Shown here in pieces: positions 25,185-33,608 of a DNA stretch of 64,000 bases (its first letter is position 1; every line of letters begins with the position of its first letter). Made by a program: the position numbers and the translations under genes. Below the pieces are notes generated by a model. The model was not told the origin of the DNA, did not search any database, and was given only the letters and a program-made list of their open reading frames with translations. This DNA is from Bradyrhizobium sp. RP6 (GTDB lineage Bacteria > Pseudomonadota > Alphaproteobacteria > Rhizobiales > Xanthobacteraceae), in contig NZ_RQIT01000002.1 of assembly GCF_003837805.1 (NCBI RefSeq), forward strand, positions 124,001 through 188,000, written 5' to 3'.

Positions 25185-26195
25185 CTATGGCCGCCGCACG
25201 CTGCAGATCCCGTTTGGGATCGGGCCCAGGCTTGCGGCATATTGCATGTCCAGAAAGCCGGCTCGCCAGCGCTGCGCCATGGCTGTCTCCGACAGATCGA
25301 AGGATTTTTCAGGTCCGGCTTCCTCTCGGCCCGGGCGGTAGCTCAGGAGGTAGATCTCGTCGTCGTAGTCGAGGTCCTGAAGCTCGGCGCGGAGCTGACG
25401 GGCTTCCAGGGCGTAGCCAAGACGCTGGAAGGTCTGGTTGCCGAACGTCAGGTCGCTCTTGCGTTCGGCCGCGGACTCGAGCCCGTCAGGGACCTTGCCG
25501 TCGCGCGGAAAGAGTTCGATGACATAGAGGCGGAGCGGGCGCGCAGTCTCCAGAATCGGGTCGAATGGCGCATTCAGCGAGAACCCGCCATCGCCAAGCC
25601 ACCGGCCGGCGATCTGCACTGGAGCGAATTCAGGGAGGAATCCGCAACTGGCCAGGATATGATCCATTTCGATCCGCTCCGACAACGAGTCGAACAGCAC
25701 GGCGTCGCCGCTCTCGAGGTCCGTGGCGCAGATCGTGATGCGCGGATCGCCGCCGTTCAGACGTCCGAAATCGATCAACTGCTGAAGGCGTTCGCGAGTC
25801 GGACCGAGATCGTAGAGGCCGCCGAAGTGAGATGCCGGGATCGGGAGGCGGGGATGGAAGAAGCCGGTATGACCAAGGAGGCGGGTATTGATCGAGCTCA
25901 GCCAGGCGAGGAGATGGCGGCCGGTGTCTGGTATCGCAGGCGCGCGATCTGCTCCATGCCAGTAGCTCCGTAGATTGCGTAGCCGATCGGCGCTCGGGCT
26001 CCCCGCGATCAGTGCCGCCGTGATGGCGCCTGCCGATGAACCGGTTATCCAATCGATCGGCGACCGAAGAGAGCTGAGCGCTTCGAACACACCGGCATGA
26101 TACGCACCGAGGCCGAGACCACCGGAGAAGACGACAGCGGTGAGCGGGAGTTCGGCTGCCATTGCGCCGCTCGGCTCAGCGCTGCGATCAGGCAA
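25185..26195 (-). CDS. Patatin-like phospholipase
   Basis: 336 aa. Oxyanion-hole glycines in VVFSGGLGLGAYHAG, the lipase motif GSSAG (nucleophile S54) and the dyad Asp D202 in GDGGFS define a patatin-type Ser-Asp acyl hydrolase acting on phospholipids. I keep the TTG start at 26195 because GGAGG precedes it by 5 nt; an ATG at 26162 is an alternative. Convergent with the SIR2-like gene (42 bp apart). No signal peptide. It could also be part of membrane-lipid stress turnover; no defence partner is adjacent. Confidence 0.86.
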   Translation of the reverse strand: MPDRSAEPSGAMAAELPLTAVVFSGGLGLGAYHAGVFEALSSLRSPIDWITGSSAGAITAALIAGSPSADRLRNLRSYWHGADRAPAIPDTGRHLLAWLSSINTRLLGHTGFFHPRLPIPASHFGGLYDLGPTRERLQQLIDFGRLNGGDPRITICATDLESGDAVLFDSLSERIEMDHILASCGFLPEFAPVQIAGRWLGDGGFSLNAPFDPILETARPLRLYVIELFPRDGKVPDGLESAAERKSDLTFGNQTFQRLGYALEARQLRAELQDLDYDDEIYLLSYRPGREEAGPEKSFDLSETAMAQRWRAGFLDMQYAASLGPIPNGICSVRRP

Positions 26196-26231
26196 AACAG
26201 CCTCCGCTTGACAGCCTGGAAGTCAGGCTGA

Positions 26232-26468
26232 TCACCGGTATCCCCTGTAACGGCGCGCATAGGCGTAGCGGGGGTTGATGCCGCAATAGGCGTTCGTTCC
26301 CGATGCGCTTGCCATGCACTGAGCGTAACTGGCGAACTGGCAGTTGCCTGGATAGCCCCAGATCCGGCCCTGCAGACAGTAGCGATCTTGCGCCATCGCG
26401 GCGGTCGAGGAGGCGAAGCTGCCCATGACCGCGAGAGCGGCGGTCGCGGTGAGCAATCGATATTTCAT
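26232..26468 (-). CDS. DUF3551 exported small protein
   Basis: 78 aa. Signal peptide MKYRLLTATAALAVMGSFAS...AMAQ, then a Cys-containing mature part with YCLQGRIWGYPGNCQF, SYAQCMASASG and YCGINPRYA, matching the DUF3551 family that is very common in Bradyrhizobium. Four Cys suggest disulfides in the periplasm. GGAG lies 8 nt before the ATG. A perfect EcfG promoter (26517-26493) sits directly upstream, so it is very likely part of the general stress regulon. Function unknown. Confidence 0.85.
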   Translation of the reverse strand: MKYRLLTATAALAVMGSFASSTAAMAQDRYCLQGRIWGYPGNCQFASYAQCMASASGTNAYCGINPRYAYARRYRGYR

Positions 26469-26492
26469 CCTGGATCTCCAATTTCGACATTG

Positions 26493-26567
26493 AACGCGGC
26501 TCGTGATACGGTGTTCCAATGGTGCGCACGCGCGCATGCTCGCCATTTGAGGCGAGCAGTTAACCTG
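26493..26567 (-). promoter_or_regulatory. EcfG-type promoter with upstream CAGGTTAACTGCTCGC element
   Basis: Minus-strand GGAAC (26517-26513), 16-nt spacer, CGTT (26496-26493), an exact consensus match 25 nt before the DUF3551 ATG. Farther upstream (26567-26552) is CAGGTTAACTGCTCGC, repeated with one extra base before the cassette promoter at 17119. Confidence 0.8.
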
Positions 26568-26668
26568 TCTGAAGCCGCTCGATGCGGATCGCGGCCAGGG
26601 CGACGGCCGGCGACGTCCGCGGATTTGCCCATCTGCCAGCAATGTATGTCGTCTGCACGGTGATTGCT

Positions 26669-28906
26669 CTAGCCTGGCAAAGGTGTATCGGCAACGTCCA
26701 GTAGTGCGCCGAGCCCCTGACGGAGGCGTCGCGTCGCGATGCTGTCGTTCGCCAGGCCGAACACCACGAGCGAGCGCGCCGTCACTGCGTAGGCGTGCCC
26801 GAACTCGAACTCGGCCATGGGCGCGTCGGGCCGATTGGTGTCGATCAAGCCCAGCCAGCTGCGCCCGTCGGTGACCTCCGGCAGGGTGAAGTTCACGACG
26901 TCATGATGCGCGTTGTAGACCAGCAGCATAGTCGCATCCGAGCCACGCCGCTTGATCCCGGTCTCCTGCGCGCGGCCATCGAGCAGCATCCCGAAGCATT
27001 TGGCATTGCCATCCTCCCATTGCTCGGTCGTCATCTCCTCGCCCAACGGCGACAGCCAGGTCACGTCCTTGACGTCGAGCTCCTCGTTGTGCGAGCCGAC
27101 CAGGAAGCGGCTGCGGTAGAGGATGGGAAACGCCTTGCGGGTCGCAACCAGCTTGCGCGTGAACTCGCGCAGGCTGCGGCCGTTCGCGGTGATGCCCATC
27201 CAGTCGAGCCATGTGGTCTCGTTGTCCTGGGCGTAGGCGTTGTTGTTGCCGTTCTGGGTGTGTCCGAACTCGTCGCCGGCGAGCAGCATCGGCGTGCCGT
27301 GGGAGAGCAGCATCGTCGCCAGCATATTTCGCTTCTGGCGCTCGCGCAGGGCAATGATTTCCGGATCGTCGGTCGGTCCTTCGGCGCCGCAGTTCCAGGA
27401 ATGGTTGGTGCTGTGACCGTCGCGATTGTCCTCGCCATTGGCCTCGTTGTGCTTGTCGTTGTAAGAGACGAGATCGTTCAGATTGAATCCGTCGTGGGCC
27501 GTGACAAAGTTGACGCTGGCCCACGGCCGGCGTCCGCGCTTGTTGAAGAGGTCGCCGGATCCCGATACGCGCTTGGCAAAGTCGGCCAGCGTGCCCGGAT
27601 CGCCTTTCCAGAAGGCGCGCACCGTGTCCCTGAACTTGTCGTTCCACTCGGCCCAACCAGGCGGAAACTGGCCGACCTGGTAGCCACCGGGCCCGATGTC
27701 CCAGGGTTCTGCGATCAGCTTGACGCTGGAGAGCACGGGATCCTGGCGGCATGCATCGAGGAAGCCGCCGCCTTCATCGAAGCCATACGGTTCGCGCGCC
27801 AGGATGGTGGCGAGGTCGAAACGGAAGCCGTCGACCCGCATTTCGGTCGCCCAGTAACGCAAGGAATCGGCGACGAGTTGCAGCACGCGCTGATGCGAAA
27901 GATTGACGGTGTTTCCCGTGCCGGTGTCGTTGATGTAGTAGCGCTTCTTGTCCGGCAGCAGGCGGTAGTAGCTGGCATTGTCGATGCCTTTGAACGACAG
28001 GGTCGGGCCGAGCTCGTTGCCTTCCGCGGTGTGATTGTAGACGACGTCGAGAATGATCTCGATGCCATGGGCGTGAAACTGATTGACCATGGCCTTGAAC
28101 TCGTTCGCGGACGGCGTCTTGAGGTAACGCGGATCGGACGCGAAGAAGGCGATGGAGTTGTAGCCCCAATAGTTGCGCAGGCCTTTCTCGACCAGATAGC
28201 TGTCGTCGACGAAGGCATGGATCGGCAGTAGCTCGGCGCTGGTGATGCCGAGCGAGCGCAAGTAAGCTGGGACTTCCGAATGTGCCAGGCCCGAGAACGT
28301 GCCGCGGTCGGCTTCCGGCACCAGCGGATGCAATTGGGTAAAACCCTTGACGTGCATCTCGTAGACGATCGTCCGCTCCCAAGGCACTTCCGGCTTGCGC
28401 GATGCGCCCCAGGTGAAGGCGGGATCGATCACGCGGCACTTCTGCATCAAGGGCGCGCTGTCGCGTTCGTCGTAGGAGAGATCCTTGTCGGCATGGTCGA
28501 GCCGGTAGCCGAAGAGCTCCGGTCCCCAGCGAAGCTGGCCGACCAGCTGCCTGGCGTAGGGATCGAGCACGAGCTTGTTGGGATTGAAGCGGTGGCCGGC
28601 GTCGGGCTCGTAAGGGCCATGGACGCGATAGCCGTAAACGGTCCCGGGGCGGGCGGAGGGCAGATAGCCGTGCCAGACCTCGTCGGTATATTCGGGAAGC
28701 TCGATGCGCTCGAGCTCGGTTTCGCCGGTATCGTCGAACAGGCAGAGTTCGACCTTGGTGGCATGGGCCGAGAACAGCGCGAAGTTGACGCCGAGCCCAT
28801 CCCAGGTGGCGCCGAGCGGGAATGGTCTGCCCTCGGTGATCCGGGTGCGGCGCAGGCTCGAGGCCGCCCGCGTCAGGGCGTCGTCTGAATGTACCGGTTG
28901 GTCCAT
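26669..28906 (-). CDS. glgX: Glycogen debranching enzyme GlgX (TreX-type)
   Basis: 745-aa GH13 isoamylase-type enzyme that removes alpha-1,6 branches from phosphorylase-limit glycogen. An N-terminal CBM48-like domain (LGATWDGLGVNFALFSAHA) precedes the barrel with DVVYNHTAEGN, DGFRFDLAT (nucleophile Asp), LIAEPWD (acid Glu) and VTAHDGFN (third carboxylate), all intact. It follows the DUF3606 gene by 20 nt and diverges from treZ, so it likely provides linear maltodextrin for trehalose synthesis. Probably expressed from the stress promoter before the DUF3606 gene. Confidence 0.95.
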   Translation of the reverse strand: MDQPVHSDDALTRAASSLRRTRITEGRPFPLGATWDGLGVNFALFSAHATKVELCLFDDTGETELERIELPEYTDEVWHGYLPSARPGTVYGYRVHGPYEPDAGHRFNPNKLVLDPYARQLVGQLRWGPELFGYRLDHADKDLSYDERDSAPLMQKCRVIDPAFTWGASRKPEVPWERTIVYEMHVKGFTQLHPLVPEADRGTFSGLAHSEVPAYLRSLGITSAELLPIHAFVDDSYLVEKGLRNYWGYNSIAFFASDPRYLKTPSANEFKAMVNQFHAHGIEIILDVVYNHTAEGNELGPTLSFKGIDNASYYRLLPDKKRYYINDTGTGNTVNLSHQRVLQLVADSLRYWATEMRVDGFRFDLATILAREPYGFDEGGGFLDACRQDPVLSSVKLIAEPWDIGPGGYQVGQFPPGWAEWNDKFRDTVRAFWKGDPGTLADFAKRVSGSGDLFNKRGRRPWASVNFVTAHDGFNLNDLVSYNDKHNEANGEDNRDGHSTNHSWNCGAEGPTDDPEIIALRERQKRNMLATMLLSHGTPMLLAGDEFGHTQNGNNNAYAQDNETTWLDWMGITANGRSLREFTRKLVATRKAFPILYRSRFLVGSHNEELDVKDVTWLSPLGEEMTTEQWEDGNAKCFGMLLDGRAQETGIKRRGSDATMLLVYNAHHDVVNFTLPEVTDGRSWLGLIDTNRPDAPMAEFEFGHAYAVTARSLVVFGLANDSIATRRLRQGLGALLDVADTPLPG

Positions 28907-28926
28907 CTTTGCCCCCGAAAAGTCCG

Positions 28927-29202
28927 TCAGGATGCCGGCGCCGTCGCCGCGACCTCGGTCGTGGCTTGCTCACCGGCCGAAGCGATCACGGCGGTGGACG
29001 CCACGTCCGCCGGCTTGGACGGCGCGTTGGCTCTCTGCAGAGCTGCCTCCTTGCTGATCGCCGGAATCGAGTTGCCGATCCGCGCGACGATCGCGGTCAG
29101 CTTCGCGTCCGTCAGTCCGAGGCGCTTCTTGAGCAGGCGCACCTGGGCGCGGTCGGTCAGGTCGAGCTTGTTACGGATGGTCTGCGGTTTCGGGCGGCGC
29201 AT
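28927..29202 (-). CDS. DUF3606 small protein
   Basis: 91 aa. KLDLTDRAQVRLLKKRLGLTDAKL...IVARIGNSIPAISKE is the DUF3606 signature, a short helix-turn-helix-like helical domain; the last 40 residues are Ala/Thr-rich. Soluble. First gene of a two-gene unit with glgX and downstream of an EcfG-like box (29254-29229), in line with many DUF3606 genes being stress-linked. Molecular function unknown. Confidence 0.85.
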   Translation of the reverse strand: MRRPKPQTIRNKLDLTDRAQVRLLKKRLGLTDAKLTAIVARIGNSIPAISKEAALQRANAPSKPADVASTAVIASAGEQATTEVAATAPAS

Positions 29203-29228
29203 GGCGACAGCTCCTGTCTAGGACGGTA

Positions 29229-29254
29229 ACCGTCGCGCCGCTGATTCCGTTCCC
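29229..29254 (-). promoter_or_regulatory. EcfG-like promoter for DUF3606-glgX
   Basis: Minus-strand GGAAC (29254-29250), 17-nt spacer, GGTT (29232-29229). It ends 26 nt before the DUF3606 start codon at 29202. Spacer of 17 is within the accepted range for EcfG promoters. Confidence 0.58.
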
Positions 29255-29291
29255 CCCGCGTGCTGCAAATGTCCGGCGTCGACGCGGTCGA

Positions 29292-29316
29292 GGAACGAAC
29301 GCGCTCGGCTCCGCTT
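29292..29316 (+). promoter_or_regulatory. EcfG-like promoter for treZ
   Basis: GGAAC (29292-29296), 16-nt spacer, GCTT (29313-29316). The same -10 variant (GCTT) and the same GGAACGAAC start occur at the second cassette operon (10483). Divergent to the box at 29254. Confidence 0.5.
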
Positions 29317-29388
29317 TGTGGTCCGGACCGGCGCAAGCCATCTTGAAGCATGCCGACGCGCCGGGCATGCGGGCGAAAGGGGACGGGT

Positions 29389-31218
29389 TTGACGCACAGA
29401 CTGGGAACGGCCGAGCAAGGTCGGCGCCATGGTCCCCAGATCGTCGATCATGGGGTCTCGTTCAACCTGTGGGCGCCCACGGCCCGATCGGTCGAACTGC
29501 TCGAGCTCGGCCAGCGGCCCCGCGGGATGCCGCGCGATGACGATGGCTGGTATCAGCTGCTGAGCCCAACCGCGCGCGCCGGCACGCGCTATCAGTTCAG
29601 GATCGACGACAACCTCGTCGTTCCCGATCCCGCCTCGTTCTTCCAGCCGGACGACGTCGGCGCGCCCAGCGAGGTGATCGATACCGCCGCACTGAGGGAC
29701 CCGGTTCTCTATCCGGGCCGTCCCTGGGCGGAGGCCGTTATCTACGAGCTGCATGTCGGCACCTTCAGCGAGGAGGGGACCTATGCCGGCGTCGAGAAGA
29801 GGCTGCCTTACCTGCGCGATCTCGGCATCACCGCCATCGAGCTGATGCCGCTCAACGACGTCCCCGGCCGGCACAATTGGGGCTATGACGGCGTGCTCTT
29901 GAACGCGCCGAATGCCCGCTACGGCCGGCCGGAGGATCTCAAGCGGCTGCTGCGGGCGGCGCATGCCCTCGACATCATGGTCTATCTCGACGTCGTCTAT
30001 AACCATTTCGGCCCGCAGCTGAACTATCTGCACGTCTATGCCGAGAACTTCTTCACCGCGCGCCACACCACTGGCTGGGGCCCTGCCGTCAACCTCGAAG
30101 GCCACGACGGCGCGTTCGTGCGAAGGTTTCTGATCGAGAACGCCCTGATGTGGGTGCGCGACTATGGGTTCGACGGACTGCGGCTCGATGCGGTCCACGC
30201 GCTGAAGGACGATTCCGAGCGGCATTTCCTGATCGAGCTTGCCGAGACCGTGCGCAGTCAGCTGGTGGGCCGGCATGTCCATCTGATGCTGGAGAACGAG
30301 GCCAATCAGGCGCACCTGCTCGCGCGTTCGCAGGGACGGGCGAGGTACTACGACGCGCAGTGGGGCGACGATTTTCACAACGCGCTCCACGTCCTGCTCA
30401 CGGGCGAGGACGAAGGCTATTACCGGGCCTTCGCGGACAAGCCGCTCGAACATCTCGCGCGATCCCTGACCGACGGCTTTGCCTATCAGGGCGAAGTCTT
30501 TCCGCTGCACCAGGCGCCGCGCGGCGAGCCAAGTGCTCATCTGCAGCCCGAAGCGACCATCTTCTTTGCCCAGAACCACGACCAGGTCGGCAACCGCGCC
30601 TTCGGAGAGCGGCTTTCCGGATTGATCGGTCCGGACAAGCTGCAGCTCTCCCTGGCACTGGTTCTGCTGAGTCCGCATATTCCAATGCTGTTCATGGGTG
30701 AGGAAGCCGCGGCCGACACGCCCTTCCTGTTCTTTGCGGACTGGACGGGTGAAGCGGCCGAACTGACACGGGACGGCCGTCGCAGGGAGTTTTCGCACTT
30801 CAAGGCTTTCGCAACCCCCGAAACGCGCGCCGCGATCCCGGACCCGTGCGACGAAGGAACCTTCCTGGCCTCCAGGCTGGACTGGACGAGCATCGACCAA
30901 TCAGCCGCTGGCGCGAGGTTTCGAGCGCTGACAGCGCGGTTGTTGACGATACGGCGTGAGAAGATCGTGCCGCTGATCAAACGTGGCTTCGTTTCGGCGC
31001 AGCGACAATTGCTCGGCGCGGACCCCCGCATAGGCGGCGTGGATGTGCGCTGGCAGACCGAGCTGGGCGACGTTCTGCAGATCGTCGCCAATTTCGCGGA
31101 CCACGAACTCCCGATGCCGTCACTGGTCGACGGCGAAAGCCTGTGGCGATTGCATCCCCATGCCGCCGGCCCCCTTGCGCCCGGCGACATGATCGTGAGG
31201 CTTGGCCAGAAGGGCTGA
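29389..31218 (+). CDS. treZ: Malto-oligosyltrehalose trehalohydrolase
   Basis: 609-aa GH13 enzyme that releases trehalose from maltooligosyltrehalose. An N-terminal beta domain (HGVSFNLWAPTARSVELLE) precedes the barrel with VIYELHVGTFSEEGTY, YLDVVYNHFGP, DGLRLDAVHAL (nucleophile Asp), HLMLENEAN (acid Glu) and FAQNHDQVGNRA. Start uncertain: TTG 29389 has AGGGGA 6-7 nt upstream, ATG 29350 lacks a clear site. treY is not in the window. Divergent from DUF3606-glgX with EcfG-like boxes for both, pointing to stress-induced trehalose. Confidence 0.94.
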   Translation: MTHRLGTAEQGRRHGPQIVDHGVSFNLWAPTARSVELLELGQRPRGMPRDDDGWYQLLSPTARAGTRYQFRIDDNLVVPDPASFFQPDDVGAPSEVIDTAALRDPVLYPGRPWAEAVIYELHVGTFSEEGTYAGVEKRLPYLRDLGITAIELMPLNDVPGRHNWGYDGVLLNAPNARYGRPEDLKRLLRAAHALDIMVYLDVVYNHFGPQLNYLHVYAENFFTARHTTGWGPAVNLEGHDGAFVRRFLIENALMWVRDYGFDGLRLDAVHALKDDSERHFLIELAETVRSQLVGRHVHLMLENEANQAHLLARSQGRARYYDAQWGDDFHNALHVLLTGEDEGYYRAFADKPLEHLARSLTDGFAYQGEVFPLHQAPRGEPSAHLQPEATIFFAQNHDQVGNRAFGERLSGLIGPDKLQLSLALVLLSPHIPMLFMGEEAAADTPFLFFADWTGEAAELTRDGRRREFSHFKAFATPETRAAIPDPCDEGTFLASRLDWTSIDQSAAGARFRALTARLLTIRREKIVPLIKRGFVSAQRQLLGADPRIGGVDVRWQTELGDVLQIVANFADHELPMPSLVDGESLWRLHPHAAGPLAPGDMIVRLGQKG

Positions 31219-31245
31219 TTGCATGAGGCAATCCGTGCCCTGCCG

Positions 31246-32664
31246 CTACCTGCCGGCACTGCTCGCGACGACCGGTGACGGTGAGGTCGCGAATCTACCG
31301 AGCCCGAGGTAGACGAGGCCCGCAACGCCGATTCCGAACAGCCAGCTGAGATCGGCACCGCCGAGCAGATTGATCGAGATCGGTCCCTGCAGGGCGCTGA
31401 CGAGACCGTCCTGCACCAGCCATCCGGCAACGAGGCCGGCGAAGAACGCGATCATGCCGGCCCAGTTGATGTCGCCATAGGCGCTGGTCTCCGGCGAGCG
31501 GTAGAGCTCGGCCACCGCGATCGTGCCCTTGCGCTTGATGAAGAAGTCGGCGAGCACCACGCCGGCCCACGGGCTCATCCACAACAGCAGGCTGATCATC
31601 CAATGATCGAACGCCTTCGCGAACGACGGCGCGAAGATGAAGTAGAGGGTAACCAGATAGCCGGCGACGCCGACGATGATGGTGAGCCAGAAGCGCGAGA
31701 GTTTCAGCCCCGCGCTCAGCGCCGCCAGTGTGGCCGAATAGACGTTGAGGATGTTGGTGGCGATCGGGCCGTGAAGCACCATCAAAAGGACAAGGATGCT
31801 GACGGGACCGCCGAACACCGCGCTGACCATCTTGGCGGGGTCCGTGTCCAGGGTCGTCGAGGCAATGGTCGCGCCGAGAATGCCGAGCCACACCGTCGGC
31901 ACGAACATGCCGACATAGCTGTACCAGAACACGGCTTTCGACGGCGTGGAGCGCGGCACGAAGCGCGAATAGTCGGAGGCCCAGGTGACCCAGGAAATCC
32001 CCCAGCCGACGCCGATTGCGGTCATCAGCATCGTCAGCATCGCAAGATGCGCGCCGGGCGGCAGCGAGGTGGTCAGGCTCCAGTTGACGACGCCGGGCCG
32101 CGTCCAGGCCAGCACGCTCATCAGCACCATGATGGCGATGGTCGGCGGCACCGTGTATTTCTCGAAGGTGCGGATCGCATAGAAGCCGTAGACGCCGATC
32201 AGCACCTGCACCGCCATCACCAGCGTGATGACGATCATCTCGACCAGCCAGGTGTCGGGAATACCGAACTGGCCGAGGATGCCCATCGAGACCTTGACTG
32301 GAAAATAGGTGTTCACGCCGATCCAGCCCAGCGTCATCAGGAACATCAGGATGCTCGGCAGGTAGGCGCCGCGGACGCCGAAGGCGGACCGGCTCAGCAC
32401 CATCTGGTTGACGCCGGTCTTGTGTCCCATCACCGTGAAGGTCGCGAAGATCGCGCAGCCGACGATGTTGCCGAGCACGATGACCGCGATCGTCTCCATC
32501 AAGCCGAGCTTGAGAATGATGCCGAGCGCGCCGAGCGCCCAGTTCACCGGCGCGATGTTGGCGCCGGCCCAGATCCACATCTGCTGCGGCCCGGAGGAGT
32601 CCCGGTCTGCGTCGGGAATTGGCTCGATGCTGTGAATATCAGCGCGAAGTTCGGAATCCGTCAT
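31246..32664 (-). CDS. NCS1-family nucleobase/hydantoin-type permease
   Basis: 472 aa with about 12 membrane helices. WIWAGANIAPVNWALGALG near the N-terminus, IGVGWGISWVTWASDYSRF in helix 6, and WAGVVLADFFIKRKG are hallmark NCS1 (cytosine/purine/allantoin/hydantoin) symporter motifs. ATG 32664 has GGGGGA upstream. A copy of the MarR operator (32677-32694) lies 12 bp before the ATG, so the repressor next door likely controls it. Substrate probably the heterocycle degraded by the divergent operon. Confidence 0.9.
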   Translation of the reverse strand: MTDSELRADIHSIEPIPDADRDSSGPQQMWIWAGANIAPVNWALGALGIILKLGLMETIAVIVLGNIVGCAIFATFTVMGHKTGVNQMVLSRSAFGVRGAYLPSILMFLMTLGWIGVNTYFPVKVSMGILGQFGIPDTWLVEMIVITLVMAVQVLIGVYGFYAIRTFEKYTVPPTIAIMVLMSVLAWTRPGVVNWSLTTSLPPGAHLAMLTMLMTAIGVGWGISWVTWASDYSRFVPRSTPSKAVFWYSYVGMFVPTVWLGILGATIASTTLDTDPAKMVSAVFGGPVSILVLLMVLHGPIATNILNVYSATLAALSAGLKLSRFWLTIIVGVAGYLVTLYFIFAPSFAKAFDHWMISLLLWMSPWAGVVLADFFIKRKGTIAVAELYRSPETSAYGDINWAGMIAFFAGLVAGWLVQDGLVSALQGPISINLLGGADLSWLFGIGVAGLVYLGLGRFATSPSPVVASSAGR

Positions 32665-32676
32665 GACATCCCCCAA

Positions 32677-32694
32677 TACGAAGCACGCTTCGCA
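32677..32694. promoter_or_regulatory. Putative MarR operator before the NCS1 permease gene
   Basis: TACGAAGCACGCTTCGCA, two mismatches from the 18-bp palindrome found twice at 33520-33564. It sits just upstream of the ribosome site, where bound repressor would block transcription. The remaining bases up to the marR stop (32695-32928) contain nothing else recognisable. Confidence 0.75.
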
Positions 32695-32928
32695 TCATCG
32701 CAGCATAAATCGTGCCATGGAATGCGGAGCGGCCGGGCAGGCGAGCGCCGACGCCGGAGGTCACGCGCGTCGCGCCGGATGCGACTGCGTTTTCAAGCGC
32801 TGGCCGATCTTGCGCGTGAGTGCGCTTCGGCATGTCCGCCGCGCCGTGAGAGGCGGGCGATGTTGCTCGGCCGGGCAGCGGTACGATGATAAATTGAGCA
32901 GCCCAACCCAAAAGCGCAGCAGATGCTC

Positions 32929-33438
32929 CTAGTCGAATAGGGCAGCGGCGCTGTCGCGACTGGGATTGCCGGCCACGATGCGCTGCATCATCTCGATGAA
33001 AAGCGCCTGTTCCCGCTGGCTCAAATCGCCGAGCGTCGCGCGATGCGCCCGCCGTGCCGCGCCCTCGATCTTGACCAGCAGCGCGGCGCCGGCGGGTGTC
33101 AGTCGGCACAACCGGGCCCGACGATCGTCCTTGTTCACCGCGCGCTCGACCAGGTTTCGAGCGGCGAGCCGCTTCAAGGCACCGGTCGCCGTGGTGCGAT
33201 CGAGGGCGATATCGGCCGCCAAAGTGGTCTGATCGGCTGTTTCACGCACCGCCAGCGCCGAAAGCAGGCTGTATTGCAGCGGCGTGACCTCGAATTCGCC
33301 GCAGGCTTCCTGAAACAGCGCGACGTGAATCTGGTGCAGCCGGCGGATCAGATAGCCGGGCCGTTCCGACAAGGGCCAGGGGCGGTGCCTCGTCCCGCCG
33401 CGACGTGTCTTCGCCTGCCGCAATGCACACTCCCCCAA
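32929..33438 (-). CDS. MarR-family transcriptional regulator
   Basis: About 169 aa. Winged-helix core: TPLQYSLLSALA, then TTLAADIALDRTTATGALKRLAARNLVER (recognition helix region) and the wing NKDDRRARLCRLTPAGAALL. N-terminal YLIRRLHQIHVALFQE helps dimerise. Only TTG starts are available: 33438, or 33423 with the better site GGGGGAG 6 nt before it. It lies between the permease gene and the divergent catabolic operon, all of which carry the palindrome TACGAAGCATGCTTCGTA; ligand is probably the pathway substrate. Confidence 0.9.
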   Translation of the reverse strand: MGECALRQAKTRRGGTRHRPWPLSERPGYLIRRLHQIHVALFQEACGEFEVTPLQYSLLSALAVRETADQTTLAADIALDRTTATGALKRLAARNLVERAVNKDDRRARLCRLTPAGAALLVKIEGAARRAHRATLGDLSQREQALFIEMMQRIVAGNPSRDSAAALFD

Positions 33439-33519
33439 GCCGAAACCCTGCCGCGCTTAGCTCGATTCGAGTGCGCCTGCCACATCGCGATCATGGCACG
33501 ATGCTTGCTTTTGTCAAAA

Positions 33520-33564
33520 TACGAAGCATGCTTCGTAATGTCAAAATACGAAGCATGCTTCGTA
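33520..33564. promoter_or_regulatory. Twin MarR operators between marR and the catabolic operon
   Basis: Two identical perfect 18-bp palindromes TACGAAGCATGCTTCGTA at 33520-33537 and 33547-33564, within a 27-bp direct repeat. They lie 82 bp from the marR start and 45 bp from the amidohydrolase ATG, so one pair of sites can control both directions. Confidence 0.85.
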
Positions 33565-33608
33565 ATTCGGGCGAAGCCGTCGCCCGTGCAAGAAGAGGAG
33601 AGCGCACG

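Noticed and set aside
24283..26195. SIR2-like plus patatin-like genes as a CBASS or other complete defence island
   Set aside because: The genes are convergent, not an operon, and no cyclase, sensor, HerA or Argonaute gene is near.
29218..30900. 560-codon minus-strand frame opposite treZ
   Set aside because: Antisense shadow; treZ has all GH13 motifs.
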